Positions 32,390-38,600 of a stretch of DNA of 38,600 nucleotides are shown in pieces. The position numbers and the translations under genes are program-made. The notes under the pieces were generated by a model. It had not been told where the DNA came from and did not search any database. It was given only the letters and a program-made list of their open reading frames with translations. Source of the stretch: an uncultured bacterium (GTDB lineage Bacteria > Armatimonadota > JACIXR01); contig CALITO010000013.1 of assembly GCA_938041455.1 (NCBI GenBank), forward strand, positions 1-38,600, given 5' to 3'. Positions within the stretch are counted from its first letter, which is position 1. The number at the start of each line of letters is the position of its first letter.

Positions 32390-32866
32390 ATGCGAAGTTT
32401 GAGAGAATGGTTTGAATATGTAGAAAGGCAAGCAAAGGAACTGGAAAAGAAAAGGAAGGAAGCGGAGGCGAAGCCTCCTCAAGAAAGGGAGGAAACCCCC
32501 AAGGGAAGAGGTATTGTCTTTGATGAGATTTATCTTGGTGGGAAGGGAGAAGCTGCGGGGGGTAAAGGGGTGACGTTTGTTAGATTGCCACAGGGTGTCA
32601 GGGGAGAGGAAAGAGCTATAAAAGGATATAAGAGGACAAAGAAAGAAAGCCGAGAGGAGTTTCTTCAGCGTCTCTTGGACCCTGTGTTAACCCTCCAAGA
32701 GGTAGCCCGCCTTCTCAATGTTTGTCCTATGACGGTGAGGAGATATACAAACAAAGGTATATTGCCCTCTTTCCGGACCGCGGGAAATCAGAGGAGATTT
32801 CGCCTCTCGGATGTTCTGAAATTTTTAGAGGAACGAGAGGCAAGGGAAGGAGGTAAGCAAGAATAA
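32390..32866 (+). CDS. Excisionase/MerR-like helix-turn-helix protein
   Basis: It is 158 aa. Residues ~98-150 form an HTH_17/MerR-type DNA-binding domain: LTLQEVARLLNVCPMTVRRY, then TNKGILPSFRTAGNQRRFRL and SDVLKFLEER. The first ~95 residues are highly charged (Lys/Glu/Arg) with a coiled-coil-like beginning (WFEYVERQAKELEKKRKEAE) and no recognised domain. Its 3' end carries the ftsY SD, so the two are co-transcribed. The binding target is unknown; there are no phage or integrase genes nearby, so it is probably a chromosomal regulator rather than an excisionase. Confidence 0.85.
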   Translation: MRSLREWFEYVERQAKELEKKRKEAEAKPPQEREETPKGRGIVFDEIYLGGKGEAAGGKGVTFVRLPQGVRGEERAIKGYKRTKKESREEFLQRLLDPVLTLQEVARLLNVCPMTVRRYTNKGILPSFRTAGNQRRFRLSDVLKFLEEREAREGGKQE

Positions 32867-33696
32867 GAGGAATATTTGCTCGTATAAGGGAGATACTCCG
32901 AGGGGGAAGACCTGACCCTAACCTCCTTCAAGAGATAGAAGAAATCTTGTTAACCGCTGATGTAGGGGTAACGATGACCAAGGAACTACTTCCTCTTATA
33001 AAAGGAGGTGATTATAGTCAACTTGAAAACAAGATAATAGAGATTCTCTCCCCTACTGAGCCCTTGAAAGTATCTCCCATTCCTCCTACTGTCTATATTT
33101 TCCTGGGCGTTAATGGGACAGGCAAGACTACTACCATCGCTAAACTCGCCCATAGATTGAAGAAGGAAGGCAAGGAATCGTTATTGGTAGCGGGTGATAC
33201 ATTTCGTGCCGCTGCAGGGGAACAACTTGAGGAATGGGGCAGAAGAGTGGGCGTGGATGTTATAAAACAGAGGGAGGGAGCGGACCCCGCTGCTGTTGTA
33301 TTTGATGCTATTTCCGCAGCCAAAGCAAGAGATATCCCTTTCGTCTTAATAGATACTGCAGGGCGTCTGCACACCAAGGTTAACCTGCTGGAGGAATTGA
33401 AGAAAATCAACAGGGTGATCGAGAGGCAGATAGAAAGGAAAGCGGACGAAAGGCTCCTCGTTCTCGACGCTACAATCGGACAGAACGCTATCCAGCAAGC
33501 GAGGGTTTTTCTGGAAGCCTGTGATATCACGGGAATCGTGCTCTGTAAATACGATGGAACAGCCAAGGGAGGGGCGATAATACCCATAAGGAAGGAACTG
33601 GGGATACCCATAAAACTACTGGGGACAGGGGAAAATCTGGAAGATTTAATGAGTTTTGACCCCGTTACATTTACTAAGGCTCTTTTCCAACAATAA
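32863..33696 (+). CDS. ftsY: Signal recognition particle receptor FtsY
   Basis: SRP-receptor GTPase that delivers ribosome-nascent chains to the Sec translocon. NG domain: GVNGTGKTTTIAKLAHRLKK (G1), DTFRAAAGEQLEEW, LIDTAGRLH (G3), GIVLCKYDGTAKGG (G4 region), GTGENLEDLMSFD. A TTG at 32947 would delete the first helices of the N domain. Upstream in frame reads RGIFARIREILRGG, a typical FtsY start, but there is no ATG, GTG, TTG or CTG there. GGAGGT (32849-32854) sits 8 nt before an ATA at 32863, overlapping the previous stop (ATAA). I place the start there, giving about 277 aa; the ATA is inference. There is no long acidic A domain, so the protein is the short form. It runs 23 nt into the convergent gene's 3' end. 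Confidence 0.92.
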   Translation: MRGIFARIREILRGGRPDPNLLQEIEEILLTADVGVTMTKELLPLIKGGDYSQLENKIIEILSPTEPLKVSPIPPTVYIFLGVNGTGKTTTIAKLAHRLKKEGKESLLVAGDTFRAAAGEQLEEWGRRVGVDVIKQREGADPAAVVFDAISAAKARDIPFVLIDTAGRLHTKVNLLEELKKINRVIERQIERKADERLLVLDATIGQNAIQQARVFLEACDITGIVLCKYDGTAKGGAIIPIRKELGIPIKLLGTGENLEDLMSFDPVTFTKALFQQ

Positions 33697-36022
33697 GCAT
33701 CTCCTTAACTGCTCGTTCGACATCTTCAACCTCTATCATTTTCATACAGGTCAGCTCGGGACAGGAAGTTCTCCGTTTATCCCATAAGCACGGTCGGCAG
33801 TCTATATTGGCGTAGAGGGGTCTAAACCTCGCGTCCTTCGGCAGAACCTCCTCCTCATCTGAGGGTCCGAAAAGCGCTAACAATTTGCTCCCGGTAGCCA
33901 CAGCCAAATGCATAGGAGCGGAATCCAAGCAAAGAAGTAGGGAACTTCTTTCTATAAGGGCAGCGAGTTTGAAAATATCCTCAAGAACTACGAAGATGGA
34001 AGAAGCTTCTTCCAATTCCTCCTTCATATCCCTCTCATCCGGACCTAAGCTCACCACCACTGTTTGCCCGCTGTCCTTTAATTTTCTAATCAATTGAACC
34101 CATTTCTCGTTCTCCCACCTTCTATCTATTCCCCTTTTGATGCTCATCTTCCCTATGCCGGGATGGATAAGTATAAAACTGTCATCTAAGCCCACCTCTT
34201 TGAGGAAATTATCTACCCACTCTCTTGCGTAGGCAGGGACTTCTATTCTGGGTAAGGAAGGCGGGTCTTTAATTCCCAAAGCCTGGGCTAACCTATAATG
34301 GACGAAAGCCATATAATCATTCCTTGTTCCATCGGCCTTCTTTGTATATAGAAAGGATAGCTTGCTTTGCTTATAACCAACTCTTTGGCTTGCCCCACAA
34401 AGAAAAAGGGTTAGGGGTATATAAGGGGATGTTCCCGATGCTAAAGCGATATCCGGCTTTAGATATCTTATATAGGAGAGAAACCTGAGAAATTTACCTG
34501 CTTTCAAACCACCTTTAACATCCAGGGGAATGACCTCATCTGCTTCTCTTTCCAATACACAAACGCTCCGAGGTTCCGCTACAATCGCGAGGCGAGCTTT
34601 AGGAAAACAATTCCGTAAGGCTCTCAAAGTGGGTAAGAAAAGGATTTCATCTCCTATACCCCCGAAATTAATGGCTAAAACGCTCCTTACTTCCCTCGGT
34701 CTCCCTACTATTAGGGAGGCAGAAAGCCAGAAAAGCATCTGGGGCTGGGGGCGATACCAGATTGTATCAACTAATCCGTGGAATAAAGGGGCTAAGCAGG
34801 CAGAAATAGCCCCTATTAACAGGATTGCGTTCGGTATGCTTTCCTGGGAAAGGCGTTTTAATCCCGTAGAGAAAAGAACATAAAGCATAGCAATGAAGCA
34901 GATAAGCCCTATCACGCCGTTCTCTATCCCCACTTCTAAGAACACATTATAGGAAGCGAGGGAGTTGAAGCGAGGACGCATATAGAAAGCGTATACCCTT
35001 CGGAAAACATCGTTTCCGGGGCCTATGCCCAAAAACAAGTGGTCTTTAAACATCTTTAAAGAGGATTGCCAAATCGTGAACCTCGTCACATTGGATGTAT
35101 GTTCCCAGATGGAAAAGATGCTCCTAACCCTTCCTTTAATAGTTGGAGAGACCACCACCCCAAAGGAGGCAAGGGAAAAGAAGAAAACAAGGGATAAAAG
35201 GATGGCGATTCGTGTTCTCCTTCTTCCCCTCTGCCAGGCAAGGCGCATAAGCAAAAGGAAGAAGAAAATTATAGAAGCGAGGAAACCGATGTAAGCTCCT
35301 CGGGAATAGCTCCAAACTAAAGCGAATAGGGAAGAGGTGAGCGCCAGAGCGAGGAGTGGTCTCCTCCAATCCCTTCGCATAATGAGAAGGCTCAGGCATA
35401 ATGGTATTACTCCAATGAGATATCCTCCTAAAAGATTTGGATTCTTCAAAGTTGAGTAAACTCTTACCACATTTTCGCCCATTGCTTCTATATCCTCCCA
35501 AAGGGCGAGGGGAGGGGCGCCTATTAATTCCTGCCATACCCCATAAAGAGAAACCATAAGGGCTGAGAGGGAGACTATGAAAACTGCTCTTTCCTTTCTC
35601 TCAGTTGTGTCGAAATTGGAAAGGAATAGGAAATACGCGGTGAGATAAACCAAGAATTTGGCTAAACCCTTCAGGGAGGGGAGAACAAAGGGAGAGGCGC
35701 CAGTTGAGAGGAGGGAGAGACCTACCCAGATAAGAAAGAGTAGTGAGAAAAGGTCTAACTTGGGAAGCCACTCCTCCCTTTTCGTTAAGCCTTTCCCTAT
35801 CCAGAGCACCAGGGATATAAAGGTTAGGAGAGCGATTTTCCCTGAGGATATGAAAGGCATAAGAAATAGAAGTAGGAGAAGGGAAAGCTGGAGGAGAGGT
35901 TCAAGCCAGCCTGTCACTATAGATGTGAGAGCATAAGGTTGTAGCAACCTCCTCAGCCCATCCCCTACCTTCTTAAGAGTTCTATAAAGGAAGCTTTTCT
36001 CCCAGATCGCCAGAGATTCCAT
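33674..36022 (-). CDS. O-antigen ligase/GT9 fusion protein
   Basis: It is 782 aa. Residues ~1-435: polytopic membrane part with about ten or eleven helices, and the Wzy/WaaL-type loop (NLLGGYLIGVIPLCLSLL, TRFTIWQSSLKMFKDHLFLGIG-type core) typical of O-antigen ligase/polymerase proteins. Residues ~441-782: a GT9 ADP-heptose-type glycosyltransferase, from VRSVLAINFGGIGDEILFLP through FILIHPGIGKMSIKR, LLLCLDSAPMHLAVATG, KLLALFGPSDEEEVLP, to a Cys-rich end DCRPCLWDKRRTSCPE. The two are normally separate proteins. The predicted role is joining or building a cell-surface glycan, with the GT9 part in the cytoplasm. It begins one base after the DUF4330 stop. Confidence 0.88.
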   Translation of the reverse strand: MESLAIWEKSFLYRTLKKVGDGLRRLLQPYALTSIVTGWLEPLLQLSLLLLLFLMPFISSGKIALLTFISLVLWIGKGLTKREEWLPKLDLFSLLFLIWVGLSLLSTGASPFVLPSLKGLAKFLVYLTAYFLFLSNFDTTERKERAVFIVSLSALMVSLYGVWQELIGAPPLALWEDIEAMGENVVRVYSTLKNPNLLGGYLIGVIPLCLSLLIMRRDWRRPLLALALTSSLFALVWSYSRGAYIGFLASIIFFFLLLMRLAWQRGRRRTRIAILLSLVFFFSLASFGVVVSPTIKGRVRSIFSIWEHTSNVTRFTIWQSSLKMFKDHLFLGIGPGNDVFRRVYAFYMRPRFNSLASYNVFLEVGIENGVIGLICFIAMLYVLFSTGLKRLSQESIPNAILLIGAISACLAPLFHGLVDTIWYRPQPQMLFWLSASLIVGRPREVRSVLAINFGGIGDEILFLPTLRALRNCFPKARLAIVAEPRSVCVLEREADEVIPLDVKGGLKAGKFLRFLSYIRYLKPDIALASGTSPYIPLTLFLCGASQRVGYKQSKLSFLYTKKADGTRNDYMAFVHYRLAQALGIKDPPSLPRIEVPAYAREWVDNFLKEVGLDDSFILIHPGIGKMSIKRGIDRRWENEKWVQLIRKLKDSGQTVVVSLGPDERDMKEELEEASSIFVVLEDIFKLAALIERSSLLLCLDSAPMHLAVATGSKLLALFGPSDEEEVLPKDARFRPLYANIDCRPCLWDKRRTSCPELTCMKMIEVEDVERAVKEMLIVGKEP

Positions 36023-36508
36023 TTAAAGCATTCTTATGCCTGCCACTTGTCCCTTTACATCTATCATCTTTCCCTCTAAATCTATGGGAATCCCCACTTT
36101 CAACTTTGTTCCCACGATGATTCCGTCGCTCCGCACATATCCTTGTGCTTGTAGGGTAAATAAAATATCAACAGTATAGGGCTCGGAAGGGCTTGGTATA
36201 AGTTTATAATTCCCATCGCCTGTGGGCACTACCGCCTGGCGAGGGATAAATTTCACATCTTTTAAAATCACCCAATCGAATGGCTGATTCTTGACCCTTA
36301 TGAAAAGCTTCTCCCCCGGCTTTACGCAATTCGTATCAGTGCAGGGGAAGGATTTCACAATGACATCTATCTCCACTCTTTTCAATTGTCCTTCCCCCGC
36401 AACAGGGTGTTTGCCCGTCTTCTCCAAGACAAGAAATACCAAAAAAGCCACTATCAGCAACAGCGCTAAAAGGTCAATAGGGTTTATAAAAAATCTTTTC
36501 CTTTCCAT
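36023..36508 (-). CDS. DUF4330 family single-helix membrane protein
   Basis: It is 161 aa from the ATG at 36508 (MERKRFFINPIDLLAL), set by GGAGGTAATAATT upstream; an in-frame ATG 8 codons earlier lies before the SD. One membrane helix, about 9-28 (PIDLLALLLIVAFLVFLV), then a periplasmic beta-rich domain with two similar halves (EIDVIVKSFP... and TVDILFTLQAQ...), as in DUF4330. Two cysteines (FPCTDTNCVK) could form a disulfide. The function of the family is not known; the gene is in an operon with the O-antigen-ligase/GT9 fusion, pointing to the cell envelope. Confidence 0.75.
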   Translation of the reverse strand: MERKRFFINPIDLLALLLIVAFLVFLVLEKTGKHPVAGEGQLKRVEIDVIVKSFPCTDTNCVKPGEKLFIRVKNQPFDWVILKDVKFIPRQAVVPTGDGNYKLIPSPSEPYTVDILFTLQAQGYVRSDGIIVGTKLKVGIPIDLEGKMIDVKGQVAGIRML

Positions 36509-36631
36509 AATTATTACCTCCTTATTTATCAAAAATTATACCGAATGAGTAGAGCTTGGACAATTACTGTCATACTCGCTATAGAGATTCCCGCGGGGGT
36601 TGAATCCACATTGCGGGCTTTATTTGCTATA

Positions 36632-37741
36632 ATGGATTTGGATATGAGGTGTCCGCTTTGTGGAAAAGAGAAAATTGTATCAAGGGTCATAGGAGTTTGT
36701 CGTGATTGTCTCATCGCCAATCCTCCTCTCCTTAGGGAGATAGGAGTGAGACACAACCGGGTCCGTGCCCTTTATGGATTTCCTCCCTTTCCCCAAAGGG
36801 AAGGGGATACAACCTGCAAGCTTTGTGCTAATGCCTGTGTTTTAAGGGAGGGGGAGAAAGGTGTTTGTAGGGCAAGGGAGGCAAATAACGGAGAGGTTGC
36901 CCCCATCGCAGGGGAAGCTGCTTTTGTGGATTGGTACAAAGACCCTTTACCCACAAATTGCGTAGCGGATTGGGTTTGCCCAGGAGGTAGCGGCAGTGGA
37001 TACCCTCGTTTTGCTCTATCTCCGAGAGCGGAGGTAGGTTACTACAATCTCGCTGTCTTTTTCGGTGCTTGCACTTTTAATTGCCTGTTCTGCCAAAATT
37101 GGCATTATAGAACGCTTTCTCGCCGAAGAAGCGTTGAGGAACTGTTAGAAGACTTAACCGAGAGGGTTACCTGTATATGCTACTTCGGCGGCGACCCTAC
37201 CCCTCAGTTGGAGTTTGCTATAAGAGCCTCTCAGCAAGCCTTGAAGAAAAGAGAGGGCAGGATATTGAGAATCTGTTGGGAAACCAATGGGAGTATGTCA
37301 AGGGACAAGTTAGAAGAGATGGTAGAGCTTTCTTTAATAAGCGGTGGTTGTATAAAGGTTGATATAAAGGCATGGAGCAAAGAAGTGTATTTCGCCCTTA
37401 CGGGCACAGAGGCAAGGGATAGGGTTTTTGATAATTTCGCCTTCATCGCAAAATATATCAAGAAACGCCCAGAACCTCCTCTTCTCGTCGCCAGCACCCT
37501 CTTGGTTCCCGGCTATGTGGACATTGAAGAAGTCAAAGATATTGCGAAGTTTATTGCTTCTCTTGACAGGAATATTCCCTACGCTCTTTTAGCTTTTTAT
37601 CCCTGCTTCCAAATGGAAGACCTTCCCACCACTTCTCGCCAGCACGCCCAGCGATGCTTTAACATAGCAAAAGAAGCCGGCTTAACAAGGGTGAGGCTGG
37701 GGAATATCCACTTGCTTTCCCTTAAGGATTATCCCTCCTAA
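36632..37741 (+). CDS. Radical SAM protein with N-terminal cysteine clusters
   Basis: It is 369 aa from the ATG at 36632 (MDLDMRCPLCGKEK; an ATG 4 codons on is as likely). The in-frame extension to 36545 has poor protein character and overlaps promoter-like DNA. Order: CPLC...CRDC zinc-ribbon-like pair (residues 7-26), CKLCANAC...C (62-79), and the radical SAM CxxxCxxC at Cys147, Cys151, Cys154 (GACTFNCLFCQNW). It ends with the TIM-barrel half (CICYFGGDPTPQ, WETNGSM, KVDIKAWS). It resembles the COG1180/COG1313 activase-like and AmmeMemoRadiSam-type enzymes, with the C-x-LC...C motif. No Memo or AMMECR1 gene is adjacent, so the substrate is unknown. Confidence 0.85.
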   Translation: MDLDMRCPLCGKEKIVSRVIGVCRDCLIANPPLLREIGVRHNRVRALYGFPPFPQREGDTTCKLCANACVLREGEKGVCRAREANNGEVAPIAGEAAFVDWYKDPLPTNCVADWVCPGGSGSGYPRFALSPRAEVGYYNLAVFFGACTFNCLFCQNWHYRTLSRRRSVEELLEDLTERVTCICYFGGDPTPQLEFAIRASQQALKKREGRILRICWETNGSMSRDKLEEMVELSLISGGCIKVDIKAWSKEVYFALTGTEARDRVFDNFAFIAKYIKKRPEPPLLVASTLLVPGYVDIEEVKDIAKFIASLDRNIPYALLAFYPCFQMEDLPTTSRQHAQRCFNIAKEAGLTRVRLGNIHLLSLKDYPS

Positions 37742-37749
37742 TAAGAATG

Positions 37750-38256
37750 CTACTTCTTTAAAGCAGCGAGGACCTTCTCCTTTACCTCGGAGAGTGTATA
37801 TTGTGCTATCGGTTTATAAGCTATAGGTTCGCCGTTGACCAGTATCCCCGGCGCAGCTATCCCCGCCCGTGTCCTTTCCCTAAGTCCTTCGGGGGTATCT
37901 GCATCAAAAATCCTCAACCCCATAAGCTGGGGATACTCCTTAACCAACGATTCCACCACGGAAACAAGTTGAGATTGATGCCTATCAGAAAGTGAAACGA
38001 AGGCATCCACAACTACTTTGCCCCTGAGATTACCAAGGCTTTTCGTTGGGATAAGGGAAGCTAAAGTGCCCAGGGACGAAGGGGTTATAGACTGCTCTGC
38101 TTCCCTCGCTAAAATGCTCAGACTATGAGCTCGCTCTTGGGTATGCTCACCCGAGGTTGTCGGAAGCTTCTTCCCGCCAAGTGTTAGGTTAACTATCCCG
38201 AGTAAACCTAAAAGCGACAATACCAATAAAACAGATATAACCGGGTCTCTTCTCAT
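37750..38256 (-). CDS. Membrane-anchored thioredoxin-like protein without cysteine
   Basis: It is 168 aa; ATG at 38256 with AAAAAGGAGG upstream. One N-terminal helix (~8-27, SVLLVLSLLGLLGIV), a polar linker to ~75, then a thioredoxin-like fold: VVVDAFVSLSDRHQSQLVSV, LRIFDADTPEGLRER, PGILVNGE (cis-Pro-like region), LSEVKEKVLAALKK. The place where CxxC would sit reads SLSD and there is no cysteine in the whole protein. So it cannot be a redox enzyme; a binding or scaffold role is more likely. Not a known family by eye. The radical SAM gene is convergent, ending 8 nt away. Confidence 0.75.
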   Translation of the reverse strand: MRRDPVISVLLVLSLLGLLGIVNLTLGGKKLPTTSGEHTQERAHSLSILAREAEQSITPSSLGTLASLIPTKSLGNLRGKVVVDAFVSLSDRHQSQLVSVVESLVKEYPQLMGLRIFDADTPEGLRERTRAGIAAPGILVNGEPIAYKPIAQYTLSEVKEKVLAALKK

Positions 38257-38279
38257 ATCAAACCTCCTTTTTAATAAAT

Positions 38280-38308
38280 ATTATATTTTCTCCAGAGAAA
38301 ATTAGCAA
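38280..38308 (-). promoter_or_regulatory. Promoter with an operator palindrome in the spacer
   Basis: Minus strand: -35 TTGCTA (38308-38303), 17-nt spacer, perfect -10 TATAAT (38285-38280). A perfect 18-nt palindrome (38285-38302, arms ATTTTCTC and GAGAAAAT, 2-nt centre) fills the spacer exactly, the classic position of a repressor site. It drives the thioredoxin-like gene. Confidence 0.6.
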
Positions 38309-38357
38309 GAGCGTGGAATATACTTTCCTTTTTCTCATCATTTAACGAAACAAAAAT

Positions 38358-38385
38358 TTGCTATATTTGTTTTTTGTTCCATAAT
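38358..38385 (+). promoter_or_regulatory. Possible promoter of the last gene
   Basis: -35 TTGCTA (38358-38363), 16-nt spacer, -10 CATAAT (38380-38385). The start would lie within about 8 nt of the ATG at 38397, and there is no clear SD, so this is tentative. Confidence 0.35.
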
Positions 38386-38396
38386 TTTCCATTGGT

Positions 38397-38600
38397 ATGT
38401 TGAGAGTAGGATGCTTTTCCCTCCTTGTCTTGTTATTGAGCTGTTCGTTCGCCTTGGGTAATGGCAAACTCATAAATCTGAAGAAGGTATCAAACCCGCC
38501 TCGTCTGGATAGTGTATTTGATGAGGAATGCTGGAAGGAGGTGGAGTGGATAGGTGGTTTCGTTCAATCGGAGCCCATAAGGAAAGCACCCCCTTCCGAA
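38397..38600 (+). CDS. Secreted CBM9-like protein, 5' end only
   Basis: Open frame running off the right edge with 68 codons seen. N-terminus MLRVGCFSLLVLLLSCSFAL is a signal peptide; the SCS cysteine gives only a weak lipobox (LLSC), so lipoprotein status is open. It continues with NPPRLDSVFDEECWKEVEW, which matches the start of the CBM9/DOMON-like domain of the GH123-like protein in this window (PPVIDGILNDECWKTADW). So it is another extracellular carbohydrate-binding protein, probably with a further domain beyond the edge. The start ATG is the first with a signal peptide. Confidence 0.75.
   Translation, partial: MLRVGCFSLLVLLLSCSFALGNGKLINLKKVSNPPRLDSVFDEECWKEVEWIGGFVQSEPIRKAPPSE

Noticed and set aside
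33093-33611. Minus-strand ORF of ~172 aa inside ftsY
   Set aside because: Antisense of the GTPase domain; no independent motif.
1-38600. CRISPR arrays, tRNA or rRNA genes, insertion sequences
   Set aside because: None was found: no regularly spaced repeats, cloverleaf candidates, transposase frames or terminal repeats stood out by eye.

Overview
The window reads as chromosome from a bacterium. It has strong Shine-Dalgarno sequences, sigma-70-type promoters, compact operons with 4-14 nt overlaps, and bacterial housekeeping genes (nadD, rsfS, ftsY, queA, trp). Arg codons AGG/AGA and Ile codon ATA are common, an archaeal-style ATP-dependent DNA ligase is present, and there are several large secreted carbohydrate-active proteins (GH123-like, GH-A/GH42-like, GH32/43-like propeller, CBM9-like, PQQ-propeller). 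This mix is what I would expect from an uncultivated, probably thermophilic, polysaccharide-degrading lineage such as Armatimonadota/Fervidibacteria relatives. That placement is inference; no rRNA gene is present to fix it.

Layout. 1-554 (-): a secreted-protein gene running off the left edge, with a good promoter and SD but two apparent frameshifts, one in a CT repeat and one in a G7 tract. 748-7332 (-): a complete trp operon, trpL-E-G-D-C-F-B-A, with promoter, leader peptide and attenuator. 7469-10177 (+): nadD, LytR-CpsA-Psr protein, rsfS and a TPR/TM2-like membrane protein. 10212-13317 (-): rrf2-iscS-nadA-nifU plus a small zinc-ribbon frame, behind a promoter with an Rrf2-type operator. 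13410-19432 (-): two large secreted glycan-active proteins behind a small membrane protein. 19585-24801 (+): promoter, RbsBAC-type sugar ABC transporter, then the DNA ligase. 24825-30909 (-): GH123-like protein and PQQ-propeller protein. 30986-33696 (+): DUF2905-queA and HTH protein-ftsY. 33674-36508 (-): DUF4330 protein and an O-antigen-ligase/GT9 fusion. 36632-37741 (+): radical SAM protein. 37750-38308 (-): a cysteine-free thioredoxin-like membrane protein with a palindromic operator. 38397-38600 (+): the start of another secreted CBM9-like protein. No gene-free stretch exceeds about 250 bases. I saw no tRNA, rRNA, CRISPR array or insertion sequence.

The strongest finding is the trp leader. 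A 24-residue peptide, too short for ordinary gene calling, carries four Trp codons (WWWQW). It is followed by a chain of five mutually exclusive RNA segments ending in a rho-independent terminator just before the trpE SD. Unlike the classical E. coli layout, the Trp codons are not in segment 1. They precede an extra segment inside the leader reading frame that pairs over 13 bp with segment 1, so a ribosome stalled at Trp would leave that segment free and favour read-through. A further 7-nt element can pair with the trpE SD around the terminator.

A second theme is unusual translation starts. rsfS appears to start at CTG and ftsY at ATA, each after a strong SD with no standard start in the needed place. 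A PQQ-propeller gene may start at ATT. The carbohydrate genes flank a sugar importer, which suggests, but does not prove, one glycan-utilisation region.
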